This document shows, in pieces, positions 1-11,840 of a stretch of DNA of 64,000 bases. The notes beneath the pieces were generated by a model. The model searched no databases. It was given only the letters and a program-made list of their open reading frames with translations, and was not told the origin of the DNA. The first letter of the stretch is position 1. Every line of letters starts with the position of its first letter. This stretch comes from Magnolia sinica. Taxonomy: Eukaryota; Streptophyta; Magnoliopsida; Magnoliales; Magnoliaceae. The translations under genes and the position numbers were made by a program. The stretch is from NCBI RefSeq assembly GCF_029962835.1, contig NC_080579.1:77622459-77686458 (forward strand), given 5' to 3'.

Positions 1-1030
1 TCGTACCAAGGCCATGTGATGCAAGGCATGAATGATGTCGGTCATACCAAGGCTATGCGATGCGAGATGCAATTCAAGCATACCAATCCTCACCTAAGTC
101 CACATATCAATACAGCTCAACTCTGAAATATCACTGGGGTCTAGTACACTCCAAACCAGATTGTCGCCCCTTCGCGCACAATAAGGTGAGTGGAAGGGAC
201 CTCACTATCCACCTGCCAATATTGGGCCCGGTTCGTCGATAGGGAACCCATTCCTCGAGCTGGTCAAACTTAGCTTAGCTTTGCCCCTTCCTCTCGGGCG
301 GGTAAGGCCGCACCCCCTTCCAACTGACCACGACACAATGGAAAGTGCGGCCTCCTAGTATTCAGCACTCGGTGCTCATGCATCCACTCGGTCTAGACAT
401 TGCAGTAACTTACTGGTACCGTAAGGGTTTAGGGACTTTCACTCAGGGACATCTATAACACCCCATGTAAAATAAGATTTTCGTTGTCCAATCCTGTCAA
501 CCATGATATGCATCTGGAGGCTACGGCCCTGATGTCGCTAGGGCGTACAGTAACCATGTCACACAATGCAAAATGCATGAATCACACTATCCAGTCATGC
601 AGCAATCATATGCTTATGTAGGGCATTACAGCCTATCCAAGAGCCCACAAACAATCTGCCCGAAGGCATATGCTATGATCAGTCACTCCTCATATCAAGT
701 ATACATATGATGCGTATAAGCATGAATCATGGAACTATACTAAACATGTTATATGGTGATGAATTTTGTTCATAACAAAGATGGGCTTAGACGGCCTACA
801 CACTACAAGTATGGGCCTAACAATGGGCCTAGGGAGAGTTACAATGCGTACATTTAACCATCATTACTCTTACAAAGTGGACGTCAAACCATCATTGCTC
901 CCAAGACATGACCACTAAAAACATCATCACATACATCATGGTAGAATCTCACATCATAATGGACCTCATATACATCACATTCGGCCCACACAAAGGCCTC
1001 ACATATGTCTCAGTGGGCCTCATATACATC

Positions 1031-1300
1031 ACATGGGCTGATCGAATGGGCCAATCAAATGGGTCAATTCAAATGGGCCGAATCAAATGGACCGATTCAA
1101 ATGGGCCAAATCAAATGGGCCGATCAAATGGGCCGATCAAATGGGCCGAATCGAATGGGCCGATCGAATGGGTTGAATCAAATGCGTCGAATTAAATGGG
1201 CCGATCAAATGGGCCAAATCAAATGGGTCGATCGAATGGGCCGATTAAATGGGCCGAATCAAATGGGCCGATCGAATGGGCTGATTCAAATGGGCCCAAA
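1031..1300. repeat. Short tandem array of a 12-13 bp unit containing TGGGCC (in unit A)
   Basis: About twenty imperfect copies of a 12-13 bp word of the form AATGGGCCGATC lie head to tail. TGGGCC is the core of the plant site II motif bound by TCP factors (general knowledge; binding here is not shown). The long open frames over this stretch are an artefact of the repeat. On the unit-3' side it is followed by the motif GGAGCAATG.TGGTT (about 860-900 in reverse complement), which also lies beside the arrays of units B and C. Confidence 0.85.
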
Positions 1301-2160
1301 CCAACCCATCATTCATCTATTGCTAGAGATCATTTTAGAACATTATCACAAAAAAAAAAATGAATCATATCTGATAGATCAACTAGACCATACCACACCT
1401 AACGGTGGAGATAATGATTTTCCACTATTTAAAACCTCAATGGGCCCACCATAGCGTTCATTTTCCATCTAGTCTGTTCATAAGGTCACAAGGACTTGAA
1501 CTCAGAGGAAAAACAAATATCACATTGGTCCAAAACTTCTGTAACCCAAAGGGTTTCATTGGTAGACATTTAATCCCACTGTTTTGGCAGTGTGGTCCAC
1601 TTGAATACTAGATCTGTCTTATTTTTAGTCTCAAGCCTTGAGACGAGCTCACCAAATAGATGGACGGTTTGGATGTAACACATCCATCGGTGGTGGGCCC
1701 CATCTGCCACCGTCCAGATGGACAGATGGACAGGACACATACATCAGCTGGAGGGGCCCACCCGTCCAGCATGCTGGATGGTGTGGAGGACACCTTTACG
1801 ATATGGTGGGGTCCACCACACCTGCCATCCAATCCACGTGGGACCCACCTCTCATGAATATATATATATAGTGATATATTAATATTTTATTTTATTTAAA
1901 AAAATAAAAAAGAAAAGAAAATAGGCAGCGTCCAGGTGGTCCCACCAGCAATGGACAACCTAGATGAAACCATACATCATGGTGGTCTCCAAACAGTACC
2001 GTCCAGATGGATGGTACTGGTGAATTACCTAGCGAACGGACAGTTTGGACATACACATGCCTCGATGATTGGCTCACAGGACTTACTGACGCTGGTCTGG
2101 CAGTTGCATGCTGCTGGCCGTCCAGCAAATGGACGGCCCAGCTCTCTAATGCATGGGTTA

Positions 2161-2190
2161 AGGTGGGTCCACACGTGTGGGACCCACCAG
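2161..2190. repeat. Short palindrome centred on ACACGTGT (in unit A)
   Basis: GGTGGGTCC and GGACCCACC flank a central CACGTG core, giving a near-perfect palindrome of nearly 30 bp. The same arrangement recurs in unit B near 27870-27900 and 28635-28660, so it belongs to the LTR family and is not a chance hairpin. CACGTG is the G-box core bound by plant bZIP and bHLH factors; a function in this LTR is only inferred. Confidence 0.6.
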
Positions 2191-2346
2191 CTTGTGAGAT
2201 CAAGCTAACATGTGTGTTTTCTTTTCATACAGGTGGCCTGCCCCAGATGGTCCAGGCAGCATTGTTGCTGGACGTCTGCAAGGTGGACCCCACAATGGGC
2301 AGCGTGGGTACAACCCATTCATCAGGTGGGCTAAGAAATATGAGAA

Positions 2347-2370
2347 AAAGAGAGAGAGAGAGAGAGAGAC
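2347..2370. repeat. GA microsatellite
   Basis: A simple (GA)n run inside unit A. Unit B has a longer CT/CA tract at 27206-27274. Whether the two are strictly equivalent in position was not checked. Confidence 0.8.
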
Positions 2371-3169
2371 GTGAAAGGGAGAGACCCTGCCACCATTGGG
2401 CCCTCCCTATACAATGCATACATCAAGTGGGTCCCACAACAAGTGGGTCCCTTAAAAAATCGAAACCAACGGCAGATCACCCACCTATTGGCCTCCTTCT
2501 TGGTCTGATGGAACGCCGAACTCATTGGCTTCAATCTTGATGGGAGATGATGAAAAATGGAGGGTTGAGATGGGAGATGAGAGGGTAGGAAGTGGGCCAC
2601 AGTAGAGTTTCTCCATGAGAGCTTTGGAAGCTCATACGTTAGAGCTTGGTTTGCTTGGGAATGAGTTTGAGAAATGAGAGAGAGAGAGTGTTGTAAGGAG
2701 AGAGAGGGATGGGTGATGGAGTGATGGGTGAGGTGAGAGATTTGTTAACTTTTGGGGTAATTTGTGTAAGAGGGGTATGGGTTGTGTAAGGAATTGTTGA
2801 CTTATGGTGTTGCTTGGGGATGGGGTGTGAGGTGATGTGTACTTGGTTGAGGTGATTGATTGATTGATTGATCGATGTGACATGTTGTAGAGATTCTCTT
2901 GGGTTTTACAACCGCAACGTTTTCCTCGAACTGAACATGGGCCCACATCTCTTGGCCTGGGTATCGGACCGGCGAGCGAGTCGCGACAGCGGAACCGCAG
3001 CGATAGCATGGTCTCTAGGGTACAAGTCTCGAGTCGAGCCAACTCTGATTTGCAAGACTCAGCTTAGGATCGTGCGCAAACGTCGGATATAGGTCGAGGG
3101 TTACTGAAATTCAACAGGAAGGATCGCGGGAACCTACGGAATGGTACGAGCTAAGATACGGGCCTTACA

Positions 3170-3424
3170 CGGATGTTTCAAGTGAGCCGCTTTTTTGTGG
3201 CCCCACAAATGTTTCAACGGTAGACATTCAATCCTCACTATTTCATGTCATGCGGCCCACTTGACAATTTTTGGCTCATAACTTTACATGAGCTTGGAGA
3301 ATGGATGGAAGGGGTAAATTTTTCACAAACAATATAGTGGGATCCACCTAGCTTTGGACCTCGGTTGTGATAAAAATTTGAGACACAGATTGCATGCTGA
3401 CACTCCAAGTAGAGATTCACTATT
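3170..3424. other. Intergenic DNA with repeat fragments, no gene seen
   Basis: This is the host side of unit A. It contains pieces of the P/Q repeat vocabulary, such as CAACGGTAGACATTCAATCC and a CACAAACA..ATAGTGGG edge, but no complete palindromic copy. If unit A is an insertion, the five bases CGGAT at 3170-3174 are the expected target duplication. No coding potential was recognised. Confidence 0.5.
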
Positions 3425-3852
3425 GAACGGTGCTTTGTGGGATACATCATGATGTATATGTTTTATCCACACTGTCCATCCATTTTGGTAGTTCATTTTA
3501 GGGCATAAGCTCAAAAATAAGACAAATTAAAATTTCATGTGGATTAGAAATGGTAATTGAAAGCCCATCATTAAAAACACCCTGGGGCAAAAAAGTTTTG
3601 GATCAAGCTGGTATATGTATTTTCCCATTATGGAGGTCATCGTGACCTAACCAACCTGTTAGATGGTGAATAAACACAGTGGCTCTAGAAACTTTTTACC
3701 TATGGACATTTAATCACCACCATTTTCCTAGGGTGTGGTTCACTTGAGATTTGGATCTGTCTCATTTTTTGGATTATCCCCTAAAATAATGATCCCAAAT
3801 GGATACAAGGTGTGAATAAAACACATACATCCTTGTGAGGCCCATAGAGTAC
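3425..3852. mobile_element. Quasi-palindromic repeat, family P
   Basis: The left edge carries CATGATGTATATGTTTTATCC and the right edge carries the inverted form GAATAAAACACATACATCC. Internal blocks (TTTAGGGCAT, GGATC, the ACCATTAAAAAC type) also occur in inverted order around the centre. Length is about 430 bp. It looks like a fold-back or MITE-like non-autonomous DNA element. No transposase is present and a target duplication could not be fixed. Confidence 0.55.
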
Positions 3853-4125
3853 TGGACCAAAACTTCCAAGGGCCTTAAAAGTCTTGGATTAATCTAATAT
3901 TTGTGTTTTCCAGGTCTGTTGTGACCTTATGAATAAGTTGGATGATAGATAAACACCGTTGTGTGCCCTAGGAAGGTTTCAACGATGGAAATCATTCTCC
4001 CTACTGTTTCCTGTGGTGTGGTCCCTTGAGCTTTGGATTTGCCTCATTTGTAGTCTCATGCCCAAAAATCAGCTCACAAAGTGAACGGATTGCATGGATA
4101 AAACACATACATCATGGTGGGGCAA
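3853..4125. repeat. Half copy of a family P repeat
   Basis: This contains only the right arm: AAAACTTCC, then GGATTAATCTAATATTTGTG, then the edge GGATAAAACACATACATCATGG near 4095-4120. The left arm is missing, so it is either truncated or fused to the preceding copy. Confidence 0.5.
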
Positions 4126-4198
4126 CATAACCGTGGCCCTAGCTAGATAGCTGTGTTGAACGCTAGCTGATTACACGCTGAGTTAAGCATACCGAGTA

Positions 4199-4631
4199 AA
4201 ATTTATAGGGTCCACCATCAATGTATGTGTCTTATCCACTCCTTACATCCGTTTGTACAGATCATTTTAGGGCATGATACTGAAATTATTCACATAAAAA
4301 AGCTCAACCGACCACAACACACGGAACAGTGGGAATAATGAGATCTACAGTTGAAACTTTCCTAGGGCCCAAAGTGATTTTATTTGTCATCCAACCTGTT
4401 CATAATGATGCTCAGACATGGATGAAGGGAGAACACAAATATCAGCTTGATCCAAAACTTTTGTGGCCCCAAAAAAGTTTTTAACGGTAGATATCCAGTT
4501 CACATTGTTTCCTATAGTGTAGTTCACTTGAGCTTTAGATTGCTTCAATTTTAGTCTCATTTATTAAAATAAGAGGATAAAATAGATGGATGGCATGGAT
4601 AAAAGATATAAATCATGGTAGGCTCCACAGA
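4199..4631. mobile_element. Quasi-palindromic repeat, family P
   Basis: The left edge reads GGTCCACCATCAATGTATG..CTTATCCACTCC and the right edge ATGGATAAAAGATATAAATCATGG. Internal inverted blocks include GATCATTTTAGGGCATGA and CCACAACACA on the left, and the CTATAGTGTAG type on the right. Length is about 430 bp, with no coding sequence. Confidence 0.55.
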
Positions 4632-5171
4632 ATTTACTCTTTAAACTTAAGCCTACGTAGGGTTTGTTGGTTAAATGTGAAAGTTGAAGTCTGAATCTGA
4701 AATCTAAAGTTGAATCTGAGTCGAAAACCTAACTTTTTGTTTACTAACGTGTGAAATGTTTGGAATATATTAATTTGACACATTTAGCTTTATGAAACAA
4801 TCATAATTGAATGCCTGCCATTAAAATCTTTATGGATTCAATCAAATGTTTATTTACCAACTTGTTGATAAGGTAAAAAAAACACCTAGATGAAGAGACC
4901 ACACAAATATGATCTTAATCCAAAGCTTTTGTAGCTTGCAAGAAATTTTTAATGGTCATTTACCACTTTTCTTGTACCATGGCCCATCTCAGATTTGGAT
5001 CTGCTTCATTTTTTGGATCATGCCCAAAAATGTGCCTTTCAATATGGATGGATAACATCAATGTAGCCACATGCATCATGGTGGACCTCACATTCAGGGT
5101 CCCACCCACTTCAATGAATCCAAATTGCATGCTAACGATATCAATAGCCCCTACCTATTGGACGGTATTGT
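4632..5171. other. Intergenic DNA, AT-rich with P-type fragments
   Basis: From 4640 to about 4860 the sequence is AT-rich and I recognise nothing in it. From about 4860 it resembles the right arm of family P (AACACCTAGATGAAGAGACC, then TGGTCATTTACCACTTTTC) and closely matches the copy at 9660-9880. The open frame at 4952-5281 is repeat-derived. Confidence 0.45.
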
Positions 5172-5417
5172 GTGGCCCGCATCGTAATGTATGTGTTTTA
5201 TCCACGCCATCCATCGGGATTGATCCCAAAAATGAGGATGATCCAAATCTCATGTGGCCTAGAAATTTCTTGGCCCATTAATGGTCAATCACCACTATTT
5301 CCTATGATATGGCCCACTTGATAATTGGATGTGCTTCATTTTTATAATGCCCCATAATGATTGGAAAAAATGGATGGACAAAGTGGATATAGGATACATA
5401 CATCAGGGTGGGCCCTT
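5172..5417. repeat. Internally deleted family P repeat
   Basis: Both outer edges are present: GTAATGTATGTGTTTTATCC on the left, and GGATATAGGATACATACATC followed by AGGGTGGGCCC on the right. They are only about 245 bp apart, so much of the arms has been lost. Confidence 0.5.
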
Positions 5418-6357
5418 GTTTAGGGCCAAGGTCGGTGGCATGTGGCACACCACGCAATCCGTTAAAACCCCAGAATTTGATAGCCGATGAGGTGAGATCT
5501 TGGATCCACCATCGTGGGTGGGAGACGTGACTGTGGGGCTCATAATAATGTATGTACCTTAAATCCATGCCATCTAATGTAACATCTCGAAAAAATTCGT
5601 ACAAAGACCCGAGTTCCACCTCAGGCAGAAATCGTTAAGGACCAAATCCTTTATAAATTAGACAAAAATTAATTAAGTATTAAATTGAATTGATCGGCGA
5701 ATTAGCTTGAATCACTTTCTATACGAATTGCAAGACTAAAAATCATTAGAATCGCTAACTCTACATTTCCTAAAAACCTAAGATCAATCTTAAAACCCAG
5801 TTGCTCTCGGGAGCATCTTGAAACTCCGTATCGGACTTAGACCGCACATCGAAAGCCCAATTAATGCGAAACTATATGGTTATGACTGCCTTATTGGGCT
5901 TGACAACCATCTCGAAAATCAAATCCAAATAATATCTAAAAATGCACAACTTGAACCTGGAGCGAAGTGTGTGAGAAACACGAATATCTTTAAAAAATGA
6001 ACTCAAACTTAAGTGAATTAGGTCGATCGCTTCTAGGCCAAATATAAGGTTTCAAACCGTCAAATTCTGACCCAACTACACCCTTAGATCAGGAAAAATT
6101 TCCAACACATGTTAGTGTACTTGTGGCCCTGATCGAGTGACGATGACCATTGAACTGAAACAGGTCCTCCGCGGTCGATCTACAAACCCGATCGGACCAA
6201 AACTTTAACCTGACATGGATCCATTGTCAGAAAACTTTTTCTAAACCGTATGCGAGGTATGGACCTCCAGATGAGCTCCGTTGGCCCGAAATAGACGACT
6301 TTTGGTTATAACCTAAGTATACCATGGCCCTGGGGCCATTAACATCAGTTCTGGGCC

Positions 6358-6365
6358 TATATAAA
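6358..6365 (+). promoter_or_regulatory. Probable LTR promoter TATA box (unit E)
   Basis: TATATAAA is followed by GGCC and, about 50 bases later, by an AG-rich leader (AGAGAGAAGAGAAGG). This fits the U3/R boundary of a plant LTR, so the unit may once have started transcripts here on the plus strand. Confidence 0.5.
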
Positions 6366-7459
6366 GGCCTTAACCCACCCCTTTCTTATTCCATATGAAT
6401 TTCCAAACCCTAATAGAGAGAAGAGAAGGAAAGAGTGAGGAGAAGAGAGAGTGTGCATGAGATAGTTGCTGGGATTCATTCCCGCCACTCCACGTACCGA
6501 ATCACCCTGGCCGTGTCGCTATACCGGCGATTTCAGCTCCGTTCTTGGATAAGAAATCCTAACCATAATCTGTGTTGGGTATCCAAATAGAGTAAATGGT
6601 GAAATAGCTAACCTATTTCATGCTATATGTTATCGTTGTGTCGTAAACAAGGACATAGTGTTCAAACTAAGTACGATACGAGTTTATCGACAAAAGGTGC
6701 GGACTATAAACGTTTAGGTTATGGTTTTCAAGGCCTTCAATGTCAGTAATGATTTATGACTGACTTGATTGCCATCACATATGTTTAGATACGATGTTTT
6801 CCGTATATTACATATATGTGTATTATGTTGTTTTTAATGCATTCTATGTGTTTGTTGAAATGTTTGATTGAATATGGAATCATGATTTGTGCTTGTTATG
6901 ATTGACGTTGAAGGATATATGATTGTTGTACATATGGTGAATCCTTTATGAAGGGATTTGCTATAATACCTGTTATAATTACTATATTACATGTATGTTG
7001 ATATGTGTAGTCTAAGTGTTTGATAAAATGCTAGAATGAGAAAATGCTTGTTGAAATGTATTTAATGAGGGTGTTGAGATAGGATTCTCGATTCCCTTAT
7101 CTATAGTTACAGTTTCCTTTTTGTAACTTATCTTACTACTATGTGATTTATGGATGAAATGTCTATGTATAATAACATGTGTACTATTTATTTGTTGAAA
7201 TGCTCACATGAGATTTGTATTTAAATTGGTTGTCACATGCCGTCTTTGACTATCACATGTGAATGCTATTGTTTGGAGTGTGATTGGGGCTACGATGTAG
7301 TCCAGGGAATCGATAATGATTTCCGAATTAAAGGCCGATGTCGTTACGCCACAAAAGACACGTTTAATGAATACGAGTCGTACGCTGCTTGTCGACAGTG
7401 GTTAGGTCATGCGGAATGCTACCCATGTGTTTCCCTTCTAGCTTGGGCTAGAAGGAACT

Positions 7460-8200
7460 TGGAAAAACATAATTAAATTGCAGAAATAAAAAACAACAAG
7501 AAAAAAAGAAAAAAAATGCAAATAGAAAAGATCTAAAATAAAAAAATAACTTATAAAGCTTTAATAAAACTAAAAACTCTTTAAAAACCCTAAATATTAC
7601 TCTTGAATGTTTCTAATGATGAGAAGAATGGTGTATGCATGTTATCTATTATTTAGGTTTTGCTTTTTATCCTCTTGTAAGATCCATATGTTTCCATCAT
7701 ATGAGATCCACATTGATGGATAGGCTTACCCTAGATCAATCAGATTTCCTAGATAGGAGATGTTCTCAACCTATTATATTTCTTTGATATTCATTATCCT
7801 ATAGATATTGAATACTTAAAATCACTGGCGCTTGTGAATATATGTCAATGGTGTAAATCCATTATTTTCTAATCTTTTATATCATTTTTTAAAATATTTA
7901 AAGTATTTTATTTTCCGATTAGGCTGACCATAGTGCTCAGATCCTAGTTGTGTTATCCAAGTCATCATGATTTTGGAACATTAACCTATGTGTGGAACTT
8001 TGAAGCTTGGGTGTTATTTTATTCAGTTGAATTACATCCATTCAAAAATCCCAAAATCAAATCATCAGTTTAGTTTTTATTACTTAGTTTATTTTGCATT
8101 TGATTTTTTCCTTCTCGTAATTCATCTCCCTGTGGGATCGACCCTGTATTCACAGGATATTACTTATGAACCTCTGCACTTTGAGGCAAACAATCAAGTT
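7460..8200. other. Possible foreign segment within unit E
   Basis: The segment runs from an A-rich stretch (7480-7560) to TCCCTGTGGGATCGACCCTG at 8128-8147. In reverse complement this resembles the CCACAGGGACTGA motif near 23430, which I associate with non-coding parts of some plant gypsy elements. The segment is AT-richer than its surroundings. Boundaries are uncertain and no gene is seen. Confidence 0.3.
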
Positions 8201-8409
8201 TTTGGCATGTCGATCAATTCAACGTATGCTCATACCAGTCGAGCTTGTCAAGTAACCCAATTGACCTAATGTATATTCACCATGTATGGACGCTACTGCT
8301 TGAATTTAAGGTGTCAACTTACTAGTGAAAAGCCCGTTTAACTTTGGTACCACGATCCGGTAAGACTCATGAGCCAGGCATGGTGGTATGAGACACCGTG
8401 GTCGAGCTG

Positions 8410-8650
8410 TCGGCCTACACTGGGGTGACGAGTCTCCCCGTAGTGACCAATGAGTAAACCAAACTCGTAAGTCAACTACGGTGGTATGAGACATTGTATT
8501 CGAGTTGTCGGCCTACGATCAGGTGACGAGCCTCTCGTAGTGACCTCGAGTATACATAGGGACTACGTTAAGGTGACGAGCCTTTCTGTAGTGACCTCGA
8601 GTATAAAATAGGCCTGCGATGAGGTGACGAGCCTCTCCGTAGCGACCTGA
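8410..8650. repeat. Diverged tandem array, about 50-100 bp spacing (unit E)
   Basis: Four copies of a word like GTGACGAGCCTCTCCGTAG followed by TGACC occur near 8424, 8522, 8572 and 8625, and the last three are joined by related spacers (TCGAGTATA..). This is the tandem array of unit E, late in the unit, as in units B, C and D. Confidence 0.65.
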
Positions 8651-10014
8651 AACTGCCATCGTATGTGATTAACTAGGATTGACGACCCTAGATGGATCAT
8701 TGTTTAGGTCAATGATATAAGGGAGGTACCTTAGCTTCCCCAACCTGCTGTATGAATAAGCTTAAATAAGAATTTGGCTAACACAATCATGCACCGCATT
8801 GCATGTGCTTTGGCGAGGAAGCGCACATTTACCGAGAGTGTTGCATGCGCGATCGTGAGATGATGTCGCTGAAGGAGTGCAGGCAAGGGCATACATCATT
8901 GTCGCATACCATTCTTGCATTAATAAGAGTACTTAGGACATGATTGTTGTACAGCTTTATCATTACTGCTTGACTAAATTGATAACATGTTAACATTTGC
9001 CTTATAGCTCCACTGAGTTGATCACTCACTCCCACTCTGGGACGATGTTTTAAAACACCAACTATACTCTGTTGTAGTTTCAGGTGTTGTTGAGGCTTAC
9101 AAGGCGGAGCCTGACTTCTATGACGACGAGGAGAAGTTCTCCTACTTGCAACTCTCTGGTGGGTCTATGTAGACCTGGAGTTGCGTCATCGGAGCTACAG
9201 GGATATAGATTAGCAGACATTACACTTTATCATTTTGTAATTTTGGGAACTATACATGTAATTTATTTAACCTGGCGACATGTTGATACTCTGGGGACTT
9301 ACCACTTATATGTTTTATATACTCATCACAGTCTTTCGCTTGGTAATTTAATTGTCTCTGGAGTATGGTATGCTGATTTAGTGTAATCTCATTCATGTTT
9401 AATGTGCTAACAGAGACAACATTTAATCACCATTATTTATGTTGCATAAGTGATGCGTTGAAACTCAGGAGTTGGGCTCCTGCTCGACCTCCCATTTTCA
9501 GGGCATTACATCCAATCATTTTGAAAGTTCATTTTAGGACATTATCCCAAAAAATGAAGTTGATGTAAATTTATGTGGACTACACAATAGGAAACAGTCG
9601 TGATTTAATCCTCACCATTAAAAACTTCATGTATTCCACCAAATTGTTTATTTGCCATCTAACATGTTGATAAGGACACAAACACCTAAATGAAGAGACC
9701 ACACAAATATCATCTTGATGGAAGATTTTTGTGGCCCACAAGAAGTTTTTAATGGTCAATCACCACTGTTTCCCGTACCATGGTCCATCTGGGATTTTGA
9801 GTTGTTTCATTTTTTTGGATCATGCCCTAAAATGAGCTTTCAATATGGATGGACGGTGTGGATGTTATCGCATACATCACAGTGGGCCCATAGTCAGGGA
9901 TCCCACCACCTCGGTGGATCGGGGTCTCACCTTATCTGTTCCCCCCAAATTTGGGTGGGATTACGTACTACCCCCACTTGGTGTAGCTAGAGATGGACGG
10001 TCCCATCAAAGGGC

Positions 10015-10450
10015 TCTATGGGGTGTAACAATATACCTTAATGTATATTGTTTATCCACACCATCCATTCATTTTTTCCATATCATTTTAGGGAAAATGA
10101 CAAAAAAACAAGCCAAATCTAAGACTTAAGTGGGCCACACTACAAGAAATAGTGGGAGTTTGGTGCCTACCATAAAAAATTTCTTGGGGCCACATAAGCC
10201 TTTGGTCAAGCTTATTTTTGTATTTTTCCCCTTCATCCAAGTTTGTGTGACCTTATGAAGAGGTTAGATGGCAAATAAACTTCACAGTGTACCTTAAGAA
10301 GGGTTTAACAGTAGTCATTCCATTCCCACTACTTTCTATAGTGTGGTTGACTTGAGGTTTGGATGTGTCTCTTTTTTGGGATTATGATTTAGGATGAAAT
10401 AGAAAAATTGATGGACGATGTGGATCTAACATATAAATCATAGTGGGCCT
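10015..10450. mobile_element. Quasi-palindromic repeat, family P
   Basis: The left edge is CTTAATGTATATTGTTTATCC and the right edge GGATCTAACATATAAATCAT plus AGTGGGCC. Internal inverted blocks such as CATTTTAGGG, GCCACACTACAAGAAATAGTG and CTATAGTGTGG lie symmetrically. There is no coding sequence. Confidence 0.55.
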
Positions 10451-11391
10451 AGAGAAGTATCACACATTAAAAGTTGAGTTATGTTTTACACAAAGGAAAA
10501 AGCACAAGGCAATTTTGTAATTAAAAAAATACATGGATCACATTTTCCGTTCACTATTAAGCTAGACCTCCATTGCTAAAAAAATTCAGCCAAAACATAC
10601 AGAGCGCTCTCCACGTTCCGTGTTAACAAACACTGAGTGCCTAAACACCGGAGTGTTTTTCAAATTATGCATTAAGTCAAAATTTTCAGCGTTATCAAAC
10701 AAGCCTTGGCCATTATTCAACCTGCTTCCCAAAAGGGGGCGGATGAGGTGAGACCCTCCCATAAGAGTTGCAGCTCTCACCGCGAGTTACTGTCGGGCCA
10801 CCTTGATGTATGTATTTTGTATCCACCCGGTGCATCTAGTTTTTCAAATCACTTTATACCTTTATTCAAAAAGCAAAGAAGCTTCAAATCTCAGGTAGAC
10901 TATACCATGAGAAACATTGGTGATTGACTATTAATGGCCGCTAAAATTTTGGATCAAGCTGATATTTTTTTTCCCTTCATTTAGGCTTACGTGACTTCAT
11001 TAACAGATTAGATGGTATGAAAACATTAAAGTGTGTGTTGCCTGCTAAGTTAGCGTGGATCCAAAACTCAGTGGGCCACGAGAGAAAAATAAATGGGGAG
11101 AGAAACGTCTACAGTTAAGATCTTCTTGGCTCCACTTTGATGTTTATATGCCATCCAAACCGTGAATAAGGTCATTTTTAGTTGAATGAGCTGAAAAAAT
11201 AAAAAACTTAACTTGATACAAAACACATGGTGCTATATGAATATCATTCCCCATTGTTTTCTCTAGCATGGCCTATTTGAGTTTAGGATACACCTCTTTT
11301 TCTGTCCCGCTTCCTAAAATGAACTCCCCACACAGATGATTCCGAGTGGATTTCTAAAATTCATGACCAGTTCCTGCGATGAAAATGTAGG
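10451..11391. other. Intergenic DNA with repeat fragments
   Basis: There is an incomplete P-type left arm near 10796-10930 (GGGCCACCTTGATGTATG). I recognise no gene, RNA or complete element in the rest. The ORFs at 10586-10927 have no family resemblance. Confidence 0.4.
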
Positions 11392-11840
11392 TGGAACCCA
11401 CTGTTATGTTTGTGAGAAATCCACTCCGTGCATCCATTCTGTGAGCTCAATTTAGGCTTGAGACCAAAAGTAAGCAGGATCCCATACTCAAGTGGGCTAC
11501 ACTAAAGGAGAAGGTAGTTAGGGGAATTCCTACCGTTGAAACCTCTATGGGGTTGACAGAAATGTTTACACGCCCTCGATACCGTTAATGTAGTCGTTCC
11601 TATTTGGATGAACTGAAAACACAGATATAAACCTAATTCCAAACTTCCGTGGCCACGTGAATATTTCAACCGCAGACGTTCAATCCTCACGTTTTCAGCC
11701 AACTTGATTCGATCGACGTCATTTTCACTAAAATATGCTACAAAACGGAGGGAGAGAATGAATTTCTCTCATGTACCAAAATATGCTATAAAACGGATGG
11801 AGATAATGAATTTCTCACAAACATACGGTGTGCCCCCCAC
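11392..11840. mobile_element. Quasi-palindromic repeat, family Q
   Basis: The left edge contains GTTTGTGAGAAATCCACTCC and the right edge AATGAATTTCTCACAAACAT, which are inverted forms of each other. Family Q differs from P in using GTGAGAAATCCACTCC where P has GTGTTTTATCCAC. The block around 11740-11820 has a short internal duplication (AAAATATGCTA.AAAACGGA.GGAGA). Confidence 0.5.

Larger units (their letters stand above)
1..3169 (-). mobile_element. Long non-coding LTR-like unit A, probable giant solo LTR (truncated by window)
   Basis: Read on the minus strand, this unit begins TGTAAGGCCCGTATC at 3169 and matches the starts of unit B (26791) and unit C (37781). Window bases 1-480 match, in reverse complement, the late part of unit C (about 41040-41500), including a stretch with GTCGTGGTCGGTTGG and repeated words around GCATCGCATAGC. 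No protein domain is visible; the short reading frames are repeats. The 3' end of the unit and its second target duplication lie left of the window, so integration cannot be checked here. The TGT start and the kinship with B and C, which have 5-bp duplications, point to an LTR of a Ty3/gypsy-like element. The superfamily is inferred. Confidence 0.7.
5578..9510 (+). mobile_element. Long non-coding LTR-like unit E, probable giant solo LTR
   Basis: It starts TGTAACATCTCG and ends CAGGGCATTACA, so it has TG...CA ends. The flanking five bases are TCTAA (5573-5577) and TCCAA (9511-9515), a 4-of-5 target duplication. A TATATAAA box at 6358 followed by a purine-rich leader suggests plus orientation. 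Bases 8990-9110 resemble the late part of some plant gypsy LTRs (CACTCACTCCCACTCTGGG, then CAGGTGTTG). No protein domain was found. The stretch of about 7460-8200, with TCCCTGTGGGATCGACC, may be a later insertion. A solo LTR is inferred because no second LTR or internal region is present. Confidence 0.65.
5533..9895. mobile_element. Family P repeat split by unit E
   Basis: Bases 5533-5577 hold the left edge (TGGGGCTCATAATAATGTATG..CCATGCCATC) and 9511-9895 the remainder (CCAATCATTTTGAAAG to GGATGGACGGTGTGGAT and CATACATCACAGTGGGCCC). Removing 5578-9510 restores a P copy of ordinary length with its internal blocks in the usual order. This is independent support for the boundaries of unit E and shows that E inserted after this P copy. 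Confidence 0.7.

Noticed and set aside
908-1454. Two overlapping open frames rich in NGPIKWAES-type words
   Set aside because: They are translations of the 12-13 bp tandem array. The peptide is periodic and frame-independent.
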